Shown one piece after another: positions 1 through 6,732 of a stretch of 6,732 nucleotides of DNA. The stretch is from an uncultured Ureaplasma sp. (GTDB lineage: Bacteria > Bacillota_I > Bacilli_A > Mycoplasmatales > Mycoplasmoidaceae), in contig CAJUTA010000016.1 in the NCBI GenBank assembly GCA_910589685.1, positions 1 through 6,732 on the forward strand, read 5' to 3'. The notes under the pieces were generated by a model, which saw only the letters and a program-made list of their open reading frames with translations, had not been told where the DNA came from and ran no database searches. Position numbers and translations under genes: made by a program. How positions within the stretch are numbered: position 1 is the stretch's first letter; the number at the start of each line of letters is the position of its first letter.

Positions 1-1
1 A

Positions 2-148
2 GCAACTCTTGAAGCACAAGTGTTAAGTATGAAAGTATACGACAAAACTGGTAGTACAGTAACACAAAAAGTTCGTTACTTCAGCAGCACTCCAACTTTA
101 GGAAATGCAAACGATATGGTTAATAGCATGAAGAAGAAAATAATCTAA
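2..148 (+). CDS. 3' end of an unidentified protein, possibly a surface/LRR protein (partial)
   Basis: An open frame enters from the left edge and ends at TAA 146-148, giving the last 48 residues, from ATLEAQVLSMKVYDKTG to NSMKKKII. No start, signal peptide or membrane segment is visible in this piece, and I do not recognise the domain. The tail is basic (KKK before II) and the rest is polar, rich in Ser and Thr. Base composition is about 38% GC over the first 120 bases, clearly above the neighbouring permease gene, with codons such as AGC, TTC and GAC that are scarce next door. The leucine-rich-repeat fragment at the right edge has similar composition and orientation, so this could be the C-terminus of a related repeat surface protein. 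That link rests on composition and a loose resemblance of LEAQVLSMKV to an LRR strand; it is inference. Confidence 0.6.
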   Translation, partial: ATLEAQVLSMKVYDKTGSTVTQKVRYFSSTPTLGNANDMVNSMKKKII

Positions 149-201
149 TTTTCAAAAATATTATTAATTTAAATATTCTTCTAAAAATATAAAAAGATAA
201 T

Positions 202-222
202 AAAGATTAATATTTAATCTTT
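202..222 (+). terminator. AT-rich hairpin, possible terminator of the leftmost gene
   Basis: A perfect 9-bp inverted repeat, AAAGATTAA (202-210) and TTAATCTTT (214-222), encloses a 3-base loop, TAT. The right arm runs into TTTCTTAAT, giving a short T-rich tail. It lies 53 bases past the stop at 146-148 and upstream of the permease promoter, as expected for a terminator between two + strand genes. The stem has only one G-C pair, so it would be weak. In DNA this AT-rich such a hairpin could also arise by chance. Confidence 0.4.
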
Positions 223-282
223 TCTTAATAAAATTAAATGATTTTTAAATAACATTTATCCATAAATATTTTTTAGAATAAA

Positions 283-291
283 TGCTATAAA
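283..291 (+). promoter_or_regulatory. Extended -10 promoter of the permease gene
   Basis: TGCTATAAA combines the TG extension (283-284) with a -10 hexamer TATAAA (286-291). No TTGACA-like -35 is present 16 to 18 bases upstream (the sequence there is ATAAATA), which fits an extended -10 promoter and the generally weak -35 elements of mollicutes. Initiation about 7 bases after the hexamer would fall near 298-300, only a few bases before ATG 303, so the transcript would be almost leaderless. No Shine-Dalgarno sequence precedes that ATG, which agrees. Confidence 0.5.
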
Positions 292-302
292 ATATTTAAT
301 TA

Positions 303-2057
303 ATGAAACAATCCCTTATTTATTTTTCTTACATTTTAAAAAATATTATAAGAAGTAAAGTGTTTATCATTTGCGTAACACTATATTATGTATTGATGGC
401 AATAATTATATACTTATTACCACCAATAATTGATATAAGTTATTACCAAATTTTTAATAATAAAATGATTGTAATCACTGCTAATATAATCATTATTATT
501 TTGGCAATATCAATTGTTATCCAAAACTATAAGAAAAACCAAATTGATGGAAGTGAATTAATTATTTTAAGTAAAGTAATTACAAGAACCGCAATTGCTT
601 GAATTAAAATAATTACAATTTTCTTAGTATATGTTTTAGTAAGTATAGGTTATGTGTTTGTTACTCTATTCTTATTAATAAACAATAGTTTTGATGTTGT
701 TGGTGGAATAATTGTTGGGGCATTCTTTGGACCGCTTGTAACGATGCTATTTTGAAGTGGAGTAACATTGTTTTGTTGCTTAATTTTTAAGAGCACAGTT
801 ACATTGTTCTTATTTGTTTTTGGAATAATGGGTACTAGTACAATTGTTTCTAATGTTATTGACATAAGAATCAAAAGTCCTACAACATTATTAAATCAAG
901 AAGGATTTAATACTAGTGAGTTTTGCTTGTTTGAAAACAATGATTTGCAAAAATTTAATGCCTTTGTGGTTTGTTACTATAATAATCAAATTATTGACAG
1001 TAATACAAAGATTAACAATCAAACTTTGCAACAACTGAATTTACAACCCAACACAGTTTTAAATCATTATTGAAACAATGCCATAAATGAAAGTGGGGTT
1101 GCAATTTCTACATATTTTGATATTTGGGAATTAACTAACAACTTATTCAATATTCATTTAAACGGAAAATGGTATCCGCAATCATATGATATTGGATCAC
1201 TAAGAAATGAAGTGGATAATTATCCGCAGCGAAGTACATTATTTAAATATACACCAGTAAATAAATTAGAGTATTCTAAATTACCAACAATAAAAATTGA
1301 TAATGAAATTTACACATTAAAACTAAATGATTTTAGTAGCTTAAATACAAAAGCTATTAGTGATCAAGTTGTTTTCCCAATAGCAACAATTAATAAAAAC
1401 AACTTTGAAACAATTGCTATTTCTAAAAATAACTTACAAAATTTTGCTAAAAATTATTTCAATGATGCAATGATTGCAACAATGAAAAATTATTCACAAA
1501 AAATATCTGCTATTCCAACATATAGTGATTTAGCAGTTAATAATGCAATAGGATATTTTGATTTAATTTCATCATATATTTATACTGATATGAATGCAAA
1601 TATCATGGGTATAAAATATGATAAAGCATTCAAAAATGCAATAGTTGAGCATATTTACAATTTCCAAAGATATTCATATTTCTTACTAAATGATTTAGTC
1701 GATAACTACGATAAATATAAAAATATTATTAACGTAAATGAAGCTAAACTAATGATTTATAATATTTTGATGCTAAATTCAAGAACTAGAACCATTCCAT
1801 TAATAGTAGTGAAAGCAAATGAATTCAACAATCTATTAAATAATACAAGTTTAATCGATAACTTAAAAATTGAAAATTATTCAGTGAAATATAACTTGCA
1901 AATGCAATTAATCAACACAAAAAATTTAGAAAGTTTAAACTTGGTAGAATTAAGTTCAACTTTCAATTATGATATATTGCTAGTTACATTGTTATCAATT
2001 AGTTTTTCACTTAATATTATTGGTTCTAGCATAATTATGAGCAAAGATCAATACTAA
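303..2057 (+). CDS. ABC-2-type transporter permease, mollicute family (584 aa)
   Basis: Read with UGA as Trp, one frame runs from ATG 303 to TAA 2055-2057. TGA codons at 600, 753 and 1071 encode W100, W151 and W257; TGG is used at residues 275 and 290. Predicted membrane segments lie near residues 18-40, 55-74, 100-127, 131-162 and 163-186, and one near 557-577 at the C-terminus. Residues 187-556 form a long polar, Asn-rich, presumably extracytoplasmic domain. The stretch IDGSELIILSKVITRTAIAW after the second segment resembles the cytoplasmic loop of ABC-2 permeases of mycoplasmas (DGTEL..SKP.TR), the basis for the call. Substrate is unknown. No ATP-binding subunit is encoded in the window, so its partner must lie elsewhere. 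The ATG is supported by the promoter directly upstream; there is no Shine-Dalgarno sequence. The 3' end overlaps mtnN by 4 bases. Confidence 0.72.
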
Positions 2058-2767
2058 ATTGATTTATTAATTACCAATTCATAAATTAAATCAACAATTT
2101 GATTATTCATTAAACTAATAATAGCAAGGCTATTAGTGTATTGACTATGGTTGTCGATTTCCTCATTATTAGATAAATATATTTTGTCACTAATAATTTT
2201 CAAAACACTAAATGGTACCTTGTAATAATTACAAACTTGTCCGATTGCAGCAGATTCCATGTCAATGCTATATACATCATTGAGATTTATCTCAAAAAAT
2301 TTTGCAATATTATTTTTAGTAACAAAACTATCAACTGTAATTGCACAACCAGAAAAAATTGGTCGAGCTAAGATTTGCAACTTATCATAAATTAAATCAT
2401 TAAATTTATTAGAGCAAATAAATTTTTTAGATTCATATGGAATTTGATTGATTTGGTAACTTAAATCACAACTAACATCAACATCTCCATATTGACAATT
2501 ATTAGCAAGATGCAAATTATAAATATCTAAATAATTGTTAGCAGAGCATGCACTACCAATATTGACAATGAAACGAATAGGAAAATTACAAATCAATGAA
2601 GTTGCAGAACGTGCTGCATTTGCCTTTCCAACTCCACAAAAAGTTATGACTAGTTCATCATTGTAAATATAAAACGATTCATTGTTGATGATTTTTTCTT
2701 CACATTTTGAAACAAATTCATCTAACTCATTTTTTAATGCAACAATTATTCCAATATATGTTTTCAT
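2054..2767 (-). CDS. mtnN: 5'-methylthioadenosine/S-adenosylhomocysteine nucleosidase
   Basis: This 237-residue protein matches the MTAN/Pfs family in length and motifs. The enzyme hydrolyses the N-glycosidic bond of S-adenosylhomocysteine and methylthioadenosine, releasing adenine and relieving product inhibition of methyltransferases and polyamine synthesis; it is cytoplasmic. Visible motifs are GIIVALKNEL, with E14 aligning to E. coli Glu12; GVGKANAA (45-52); the GSA turn at 71-73; SIDMESAA with M170-E171, matching Met173-Glu174; and ISD with the catalytic acid D194, matching Asp197. The position of E. coli Met9 is Leu. The gene contains no Trp codons. It is the last gene of the plsC-scpA-scpB-mtnN operon, its ATG starting 2 bases after the scpB stop, so translation is probably coupled. 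Its TAG (2054-2056) overlaps the stop of the convergent permease. Confidence 0.93.
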   Translation of the reverse strand: MKTYIGIIVALKNELDEFVSKCEEKIINNESFYIYNDELVITFCGVGKANAARSATSLICNFPIRFIVNIGSACSANNYLDIYNLHLANNCQYGDVDVSCDLSYQINQIPYESKKFICSNKFNDLIYDKLQILARPIFSGCAITVDSFVTKNNIAKFFEINLNDVYSIDMESAAIGQVCNYYKVPFSVLKIISDKIYLSNNEEIDNHSQYTNSLAIISLMNNQIVDLIYELVINKSI

Positions 2768-2769
2768 AA

Positions 2770-3933
2770 TTATTCAATTATTCCATCATCAATTATACTA
2801 GATTCTGTATCTTCAATTTCAATTTCATCAACTTGATAATTTTTATTACCACGATTGATTGGTGGTAACTCTGTTAACGATTTGATTCCATAAGTATCAA
2901 AGAATTTTTGTGTCAATGTATATAATCACGGCTTGCCAATGGCATCCGATCTTTCATTAGCTTCAATTAATCCAATTTCTTCTAGACGTTGAATAGCATT
3001 GAAGCAATTTTTTTGGCGAATATTTTCAATTGTAGATTTTGTACATGGTTGGTTGTAAGCAATAACAGCTAATGTTTCTAAAACACTATCTGATAATGGT
3101 TTTCTTTCTTTTTTATTTAAAACTAAACCAATCTTTTCAAAATGTTCTTTTTTAGAAACAAATTTATATTTGTTACCATATTGCACAAGATAAATACCAC
3201 TATTAGCATTTTTACTATAATATTCAACCATTTCATCTAAAATGCTATGAACAATAGCAAGTGGCAATTCTGTTACCTTCTTGATATCATATGCATTCAA
3301 CCCTTCAGATCCCAAAACAAACAAGCAAGCTTCAATTAATGAACGCGCCTCACTAATTTTCATTGTTTTATTAGAAAACTCTAAAAACTTTTGAATTTCA
3401 TTTCTTTCATTTTCATATTGATTAATTTTGGTACGAACTTTTTCTATTGTCACTTCATTATCAGGAAATTTAGAGGAATCGATTTTACAATCTTCATCTA
3501 ATTTTGTATATTTTTCAGTATTTTTATTTTTCCTATTTTGATAATTTATTTTATATTTACCAAATAATTTTTCTTCTTTTTCACTTTCAGTTTCAACTAT
3601 ATTTGAATCATTAGTAATATTTTCAAATGATGAATTGATGATTTTGTTTGCTTGTTTTAATAATTCATTGTCATCATCATTTTCAGAATAAATGTTTGAT
3701 ACTATAGAATCTTCAATGACTAGTTCATCATTGTCTTCTTTGTCATCATCATCGTCATATTCATCTTCTTCATCGTCATATTCATCATCAATTTCTGATG
3801 ATAAAATTTGGCTTGCTAAATTTTGAATATCAATTACTTCATTTTCTTCTTTACTTTGTGATGATATATCTAATTGTTCATCTTCTAAATCATCATCAAT
3901 TTCTATATCAATGATATTTTTATTAATTGACAT
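2770..3933 (-). CDS. scpB: Segregation and condensation protein B with a long acidic N-terminal extension
   Basis: ScpB is the winged-helix subunit that binds the kleisin ScpA in the SMC-ScpAB complex, which organises and segregates the chromosome. The frame runs 387 residues, from ATG 3933 through a TGA at 2926-2928 (W336) to TAA 2770-2772. The ScpB domain spans about residues 193-360: ISEARSLIEACLFVLGSEGL at the first helix, LSDSVLETLAVIAYNQPCTK in the second winged helix (280-299), IGKPWLYTLT, and the family signature GIKSLTELPPI (349-359). Most bacterial ScpBs are about 180-200 residues and consist of this domain alone. Here about 190 residues precede it, very acidic (19 of 24 residues at 47-70 are Asp or Glu), then a more charged, mixed linker. 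The C-terminal tail (about 368-387) is acidic too. The start has a strong Shine-Dalgarno sequence inside the end of scpA, 6 bases after its stop, which supports ATG 3933 over the internal Met191. Confidence 0.92.
3742..3786 (-). repeat. In-frame 21-base tandem duplication in the acidic region of scpB
   Basis: Two neighbouring 7-codon units encode E51-YDDEE-D57 and E58-YDDDD-D64. A 17-base segment, TCATCGTCATATTCATC on the + strand, is identical at 3749-3765 and 3770-3786, a period of 21 bases. Because the period is a multiple of three, gain or loss of a unit would lengthen or shorten the acidic tract without breaking the frame. Confidence 0.75.
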
Positions 3934-3939
3934 AAAATT

Positions 3940-4809
3940 TTATTCCTCCCCAAACAAATCTCTACGGATTGAAGCTACAAAGTTTTCAGTATCATTATTT
4001 GTGCTAATAAATTCGCTATTTAGTCTAATGTTGAAATCACCATTGCTTGATTCAATTTCCTCAAAAATAACATAATTTTGATTTATTAATCATAAAATGA
4101 TAAAGAATAACATACAAAAGTATTCTTTATTTTGCTTACTTATATCAAATTCAAAAAAAAGATTGCTAAATAGGATTGATTTATCTCCATATTCCCTTAA
4201 TTTTGATAATAAGTCATATACAACAACATCAATACTATAAGTTTGAGTTTCAGCATGCAAATTGACATCTTGAGACAATGATTCATGAATAGATTGTCGT
4301 TGTAATAAATTTTCAAATGCTTCAACTAATTTATCAATGTTTAGTTTTTTTGGTAATTTTCCTAATGGGATGTTTTCTGGTAAAAATTCATCATATTCCT
4401 CTGGAAACTTATCAAGATAATTTTGTCGTTCTAAACGATACTTTTCTAAAAGAGGAATGGTATTCTTGTACATTTGATGTTCAAGTAATCTACGAATAAA
4501 ATTTGCCTTTTCTAATTCAAAATCATGCGATTTCATTTTTAAATCTGTATCAGAATCTGGAATTAAACTTCGTGTTTTTAATTCAATTAAATATGAAAGC
4601 ATGTTTGCATAATCACTTAATTCTTCTAAGTCAATTTTGCTCTTCATATTCTCAAAATATTTCATAAATTGATCTGTTAATTCAGAAATATTAAGATTAG
4701 TAATATCCATCTTTTTTTTACGAATAAGTTCAAGTAAAACATCCAATGAACTTTTTCGCTCATAAATTTCAAATTCAAATGGAGTAAATTCACTATTAAA
4801 ATTAGACAT
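3940..4809 (-). CDS. scpA: Segregation and condensation protein A (kleisin)
   Basis: ScpA bridges the two SMC heads and recruits ScpB, closing the ring that entraps DNA. The frame runs 289 residues, with a TGA at 4090-4092 read as W240. The N-terminal kleisin domain is clear: FEIYERKSSLDVLLELIRKK (13-32) matches the family's FEGPLDLLLxLI pattern, followed by MDITNLNISELTDQFMKYFE (34-53) and MLSYLIELKTRSLIP (70-84). The middle (about 95-185) is charged and helical. The C-terminal winged helix begins at SIDVVVYDLLSKLREYGDK (192-210) and ends near FNIRLNSEF. Reading under the standard code would cut this domain at residue 239, which argues for code 4. The ATG lies 2 bases after the plsC stop and has no Shine-Dalgarno sequence, so coupling to plsC is likely. 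Its last codons (GGG GAG GAA TAA) double as the scpB ribosome-binding site. Confidence 0.93.
3944..3950 (-). promoter_or_regulatory. Strong Shine-Dalgarno site of scpB
   Basis: The minus strand reads GGGAGGA, 10 bases before the scpB ATG and inside the last codons of scpA. It is the only convincing Shine-Dalgarno match in front of any start in this window. The other starts rely on coupling, have weak purine stretches, or are near-leaderless. It fixes the scpB start and suggests that scpB is translated efficiently relative to its operon mates. Confidence 0.7.
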
Positions 4810-4811
4810 TG

Positions 4812-5579
4812 TTATTTATTAGATTTTAATTTGATATATTCTTTTTCCATATCATCATGGAGTCTTTTAGCTAAAATATTACGATCAATATTTACAAATG
4901 ATGTAGCATTTATATTTTTTAAATAACGAATTTTAGCTGGTTTATTATGTTTTATTAAGTCGTGATTACGATCAAGCATACCTAATGTATTTTCTAATAC
5001 AATTGGTTGGATTGAAGAATGTGTATGATATGCAGATTCTAAAATAGGAGAATGAAATTGTCCTAATGAATCTGAATCATAAATTCGTGTTCCTTCTAAA
5101 AAAACACAAACTGAACGTTTTGATTCTAATGTTTTAGATGTTTCTTTTATTATTTCTGGTAGTTGTCTAATATCTTTTCTATCGATAAAAATAGTGTCAA
5201 TTAATGAGGCAATATAACCAGTATAAGTATTTTCTAATTCTGATTTAGCAATGAATGAAACATATGGAATTCCTTCCATTTCATAAACATTTTTAAAGAT
5301 AATTAGTGGATCAATATTTGATTTGTGATTAGCAACAAATAGTAATGGTTTGTTTGGTAATTTAAAATCTTTTAATGAATCAATCTTAATATTTTTTCAA
5401 TATAAAAAATTTCTTACAAGTTTATAAACTTTTAAGTAACGTTCTTCTGGAGTTGCAACTGCTTTATCTTTACGATAACGACGACCAGCAACATAACAAC
5501 TATGTGATTGAATTAATAAAATTAATGCCAAAAAAGGTCATGATAAAATTCAACCAATTAATTTTAGAAAATTAAGCAT
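4812..5579 (-). CDS. plsC: 1-acyl-sn-glycerol-3-phosphate acyltransferase
   Basis: PlsC transfers an acyl chain to the 2-position of lysophosphatidate, giving phosphatidate, the precursor of membrane phospholipids. The frame is 255 residues from ATG 5579, with TGA read as W10, W14 and W61; an in-frame stop lies four codons upstream. A hydrophobic segment at about 8-24 should anchor it to the membrane. All four acyltransferase blocks are visible: NHKSNID (84-90, catalytic His85 and Asp90), FIDRKD (131-136), FLEGTR (160-165, the phosphate-binding EGTR), and QPIVLEN (191-197). Under the standard code the frame would be cut at 5399 and only a start at Met101 would remain, losing the catalytic His. 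It is the first gene of a minus-strand operon, with scpA beginning 2 bases after its stop. The start has no clear ribosome-binding site. Confidence 0.92.
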
Positions 5580-5642
5580 AAAATAATTTTATCTTATTTT
5601 AAAACTCAAATATTAAAAAATAATAACCTAAGAAAGAAAATA
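5580..5642. promoter_or_regulatory. Divergent promoter region between plsC and nfo
   Basis: These 63 bases separate divergent starts and must hold, or lie next to, the promoters of both. On the minus strand, -10-like hexamers are TAATAT (5615-5610) and TAAAAT (5591-5586); the latter would give an almost leaderless plsC transcript. On the plus strand TAATAA (5621-5626) is a possible -10 for nfo. None has a good -35. The purine run AAGAAAGAAAA (5630-5640) just before ATG 5643 may serve as a weak ribosome-binding site. Such hexamers are common by chance in DNA this AT-rich, so the individual boxes are uncertain. Confidence 0.4.
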
Positions 5643-6557
5643 ATGAATAAAAATCAAAATGATGAATATCAATTGTATCTTGGTAGTCATGTTTCATTTA
5701 GTGCACCAAAATATTTTGTTGGCTCAGTTCAAGAATCATTAGAATATGGAAGTAATTGTTTAATGTTGTATACAGGGGCGCCACAAAATACAGCAAGAAA
5801 ACCTCTTGATAAATTAAATATTGAACAAGCACATCGACTATTAAAAGAAAATAATATTGGTTTAGATAAAATTGTTGTTCACGCCCCATATATCATTAAT
5901 TTATGTTCAGAAAAATCTGAAACTAGAGAACTGGCAATTGATTTTTTAGAACAAGAAATTAATAGATGTATGCAAATTGGTGCATCACTATTAGTATTAC
6001 ATCCTGGAAGTAGATTAAGTCAAAGTTTGGATGTTGGTTTACAACAAGTTATTGATGGTCTGAATTTTGTTTTAAATAAAGTGGATACAAATGTAATTAT
6101 TTGTATAGAAACAATGGCTGGAAAGGGATCAGAAGTTGGTATAAATATTGATGAAATTCAACACATTATTTCAAACATTCATAAAAAAGAAAACATTGGT
6201 GTTTGTGTTGATACATGCCATATAAATGATGCTGGGTATGAAGTTAGTAGATTTGATGAATATCTTGATGAATTTGACAAAAAAATTGGATTAGAAAAAA
6301 TAAAAGTTATTCATTTAAATGATTCAAAGAATCCATTGGGTGCACACAAAGATAGACATGAAAACATTGGATATGGATATGTGGGATTTGAAAATTTACT
6401 AAATGTTGCTTGAAATAAAAGATTAAATGGAATTGTAAAAATTCTTGAAACTCCATATTATTTAAGTGAACAAAATAATAAGAAAAATCCATTACCACCA
6501 TATAAATATGAAATAGAAATAATTAGAAACAAAAAGTGATTTGATTTTAGAAAATAA
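5643..6557 (+). CDS. nfo: Endonuclease IV (AP endonuclease)
   Basis: Endonuclease IV cleaves DNA 5' of abasic sites, and of some 3'-blocking lesions, in base excision repair, using three zinc ions in a TIM barrel. The frame gives 304 residues, with TGA codons at 6411 and 6537 read as W257 and W299; E. coli Nfo has 285, and the extra length is mostly at the N-terminus and the C-terminal tail. The barrel starts at LYLGSHVSFS (11-20). All nine metal ligands of the E. coli enzyme have counterparts: H80, H120, E156, D190, H193, H224, D237, H239 and E269. They sit in the family signatures CIETMAGKGSEVG (154-166), CVDTCHINDAGYE (188-200) and HLNDSKNPLGAHKDRHENIG (224-243), and in ILETP. Stopping at the first TGA would remove the last ligand, which again supports code 4. 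It is transcribed away from the plsC operon, apparently alone. Confidence 0.95.
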
Positions 6558-6573
6558 CAAAATAATTTAATAA

Positions 6574-6732
6574 ATTCATATTCATAACTTTACCAACTTC
6601 AACCCGCTACCAAACGGCGTTTCAAACAACGTTACTTTACACAAAGCATTCGCAAACTGTGTGAACCTTGAAACTGTTGATCTAGAAAAAACAAGACTTT
6701 CAGTTCTTGGTGACTTTATGTTTGCAATCGAC
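6574..6732 (+). pseudogene. 5'-truncated BspA/LRR_5-type leucine-rich-repeat fragment (runs off the window)
   Basis: One frame is open from just after TAA 6571-6573 to the right edge (53 codons). The segment VTLHKAFANCVNLETVDLEK followed by TRLSVLGDFMFAID fits the BspA/LRR_5 repeat consensus (AFxxCxxLxxIxLPxxLxxIGxxAF), a type found on mycoplasma surface proteins. The repeat begins abruptly. There is no ATG, GTG or TTG in frame before the homology starts, no signal peptide or lipobox, and only 16 bases between the nfo stop and the start of the open frame. The first in-frame candidates, GTG 6661 and ATG 6718, lie inside repeats. GC content rises to about 39% over the last 120 bases, with codons (GGC, CCG, GAC) rare in nfo. 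I read it as a headless remnant or silent cassette. An ATT start at 6574 or an active gene with an odd start cannot be excluded from here. Confidence 0.55.

Noticed and set aside
650..874. Minus-strand open frame opposite the permease membrane segments
   Set aside because: It is antisense to a well-supported gene, has no start signals and no recognisable motif.
303..2057. Permease gene broken into three pieces by stop codons
   Set aside because: All interruptions are TGA in one frame, with membrane-protein sequence continuous across them; other genes here show the same pattern, so this is genetic code 4 and not decay.
2059..2094. Inverted repeat TTGATTTA / TAAATCAA as a terminator for the permease
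   Set aside because: The 8-bp stem has one G-C pair, a 20-base loop and no T run after it, and lies in mtnN coding sequence; chance is a sufficient explanation in DNA this AT-rich.
3361..3363. Internal start at Met191 giving a normal-length ScpB
   Set aside because: No ribosome-binding site precedes it, whereas the upstream ATG at 3933 has the best one in the window; kept only as a test for the extension hypothesis.
4712..4719. Run of eight T (A on the coding strand) early in scpA as a phase-variation switch
   Set aside because: It encodes lysines in a conserved part of an important gene, and runs of this length are expected in such AT-rich sequence; nothing suggests switching.
4812..5279. 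A shorter plsC product starting at Met101
   Set aside because: It would lack the NHxxxxD catalytic block and the membrane anchor, both of which are encoded in frame upstream when TGA is read as Trp.
5698..6501. Minus-strand open frames at 5698-5889 and 6307-6501 opposite nfo, and similarly a plus-strand one at 4317-4499 opposite scpA
   Set aside because: They are shadows of conserved genes: short, biased composition, no ribosome-binding site and no family resemblance.

Overview
The window is AT-rich (roughly 25% GC by eye in the core) and comes from a mollicute that reads UGA as tryptophan (genetic code 4). Five of its genes are interrupted by in-frame TGA codons exactly where protein-family similarity continues. 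I count ten TGA and two TGG tryptophan codons in the complete genes. A Mycoplasma-type organism (sensu lato) is the safest placement; the sequence does not fix the species.

Layout, left to right. At 2-148 is the 3' end of an unidentified gene with noticeably higher GC, followed by a weak AT-rich hairpin. A promoter-like extended -10 stands directly before a 584-residue ABC-2-type permease (303-2057, +) that has a large predicted extracytoplasmic domain and no ATPase partner in view. Running towards it is a tightly packed minus-strand operon, transcribed in the order plsC (lysophosphatidate acyltransferase), scpA and scpB (kleisin and winged-helix subunits of the SMC chromosome-partitioning complex), and mtnN (MTA/SAH nucleosidase). 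Gaps between these genes are 2 to 6 bases. The operon's last gene and the permease overlap tail to tail by 4 bases. A 63-base divergent intergenic region separates plsC from nfo (endonuclease IV, 5643-6557, +), which keeps all nine metal ligands.

Directly after nfo the composition shifts again, to about 39% GC. An open frame of BspA/LRR_5-type leucine-rich repeats begins in mid-repeat, with no signal peptide and no ordinary start codon before the homology. It looks like a 5'-truncated or silent surface-protein cassette and continues past the window.

The core genes are housekeeping: phospholipid synthesis, chromosome segregation, methyl-cycle detoxification and abasic-site repair. They lie between pieces of what may be variable surface-protein sequence. 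The points most worth a second look are the roughly 190-residue, highly acidic N-terminal extension of ScpB, which carries a 7-codon duplication; the headless LRR fragment at the right edge; and the near-leaderless permease transcript. I do not see a clearly new multi-gene system, CRISPR array, tRNA or rRNA.
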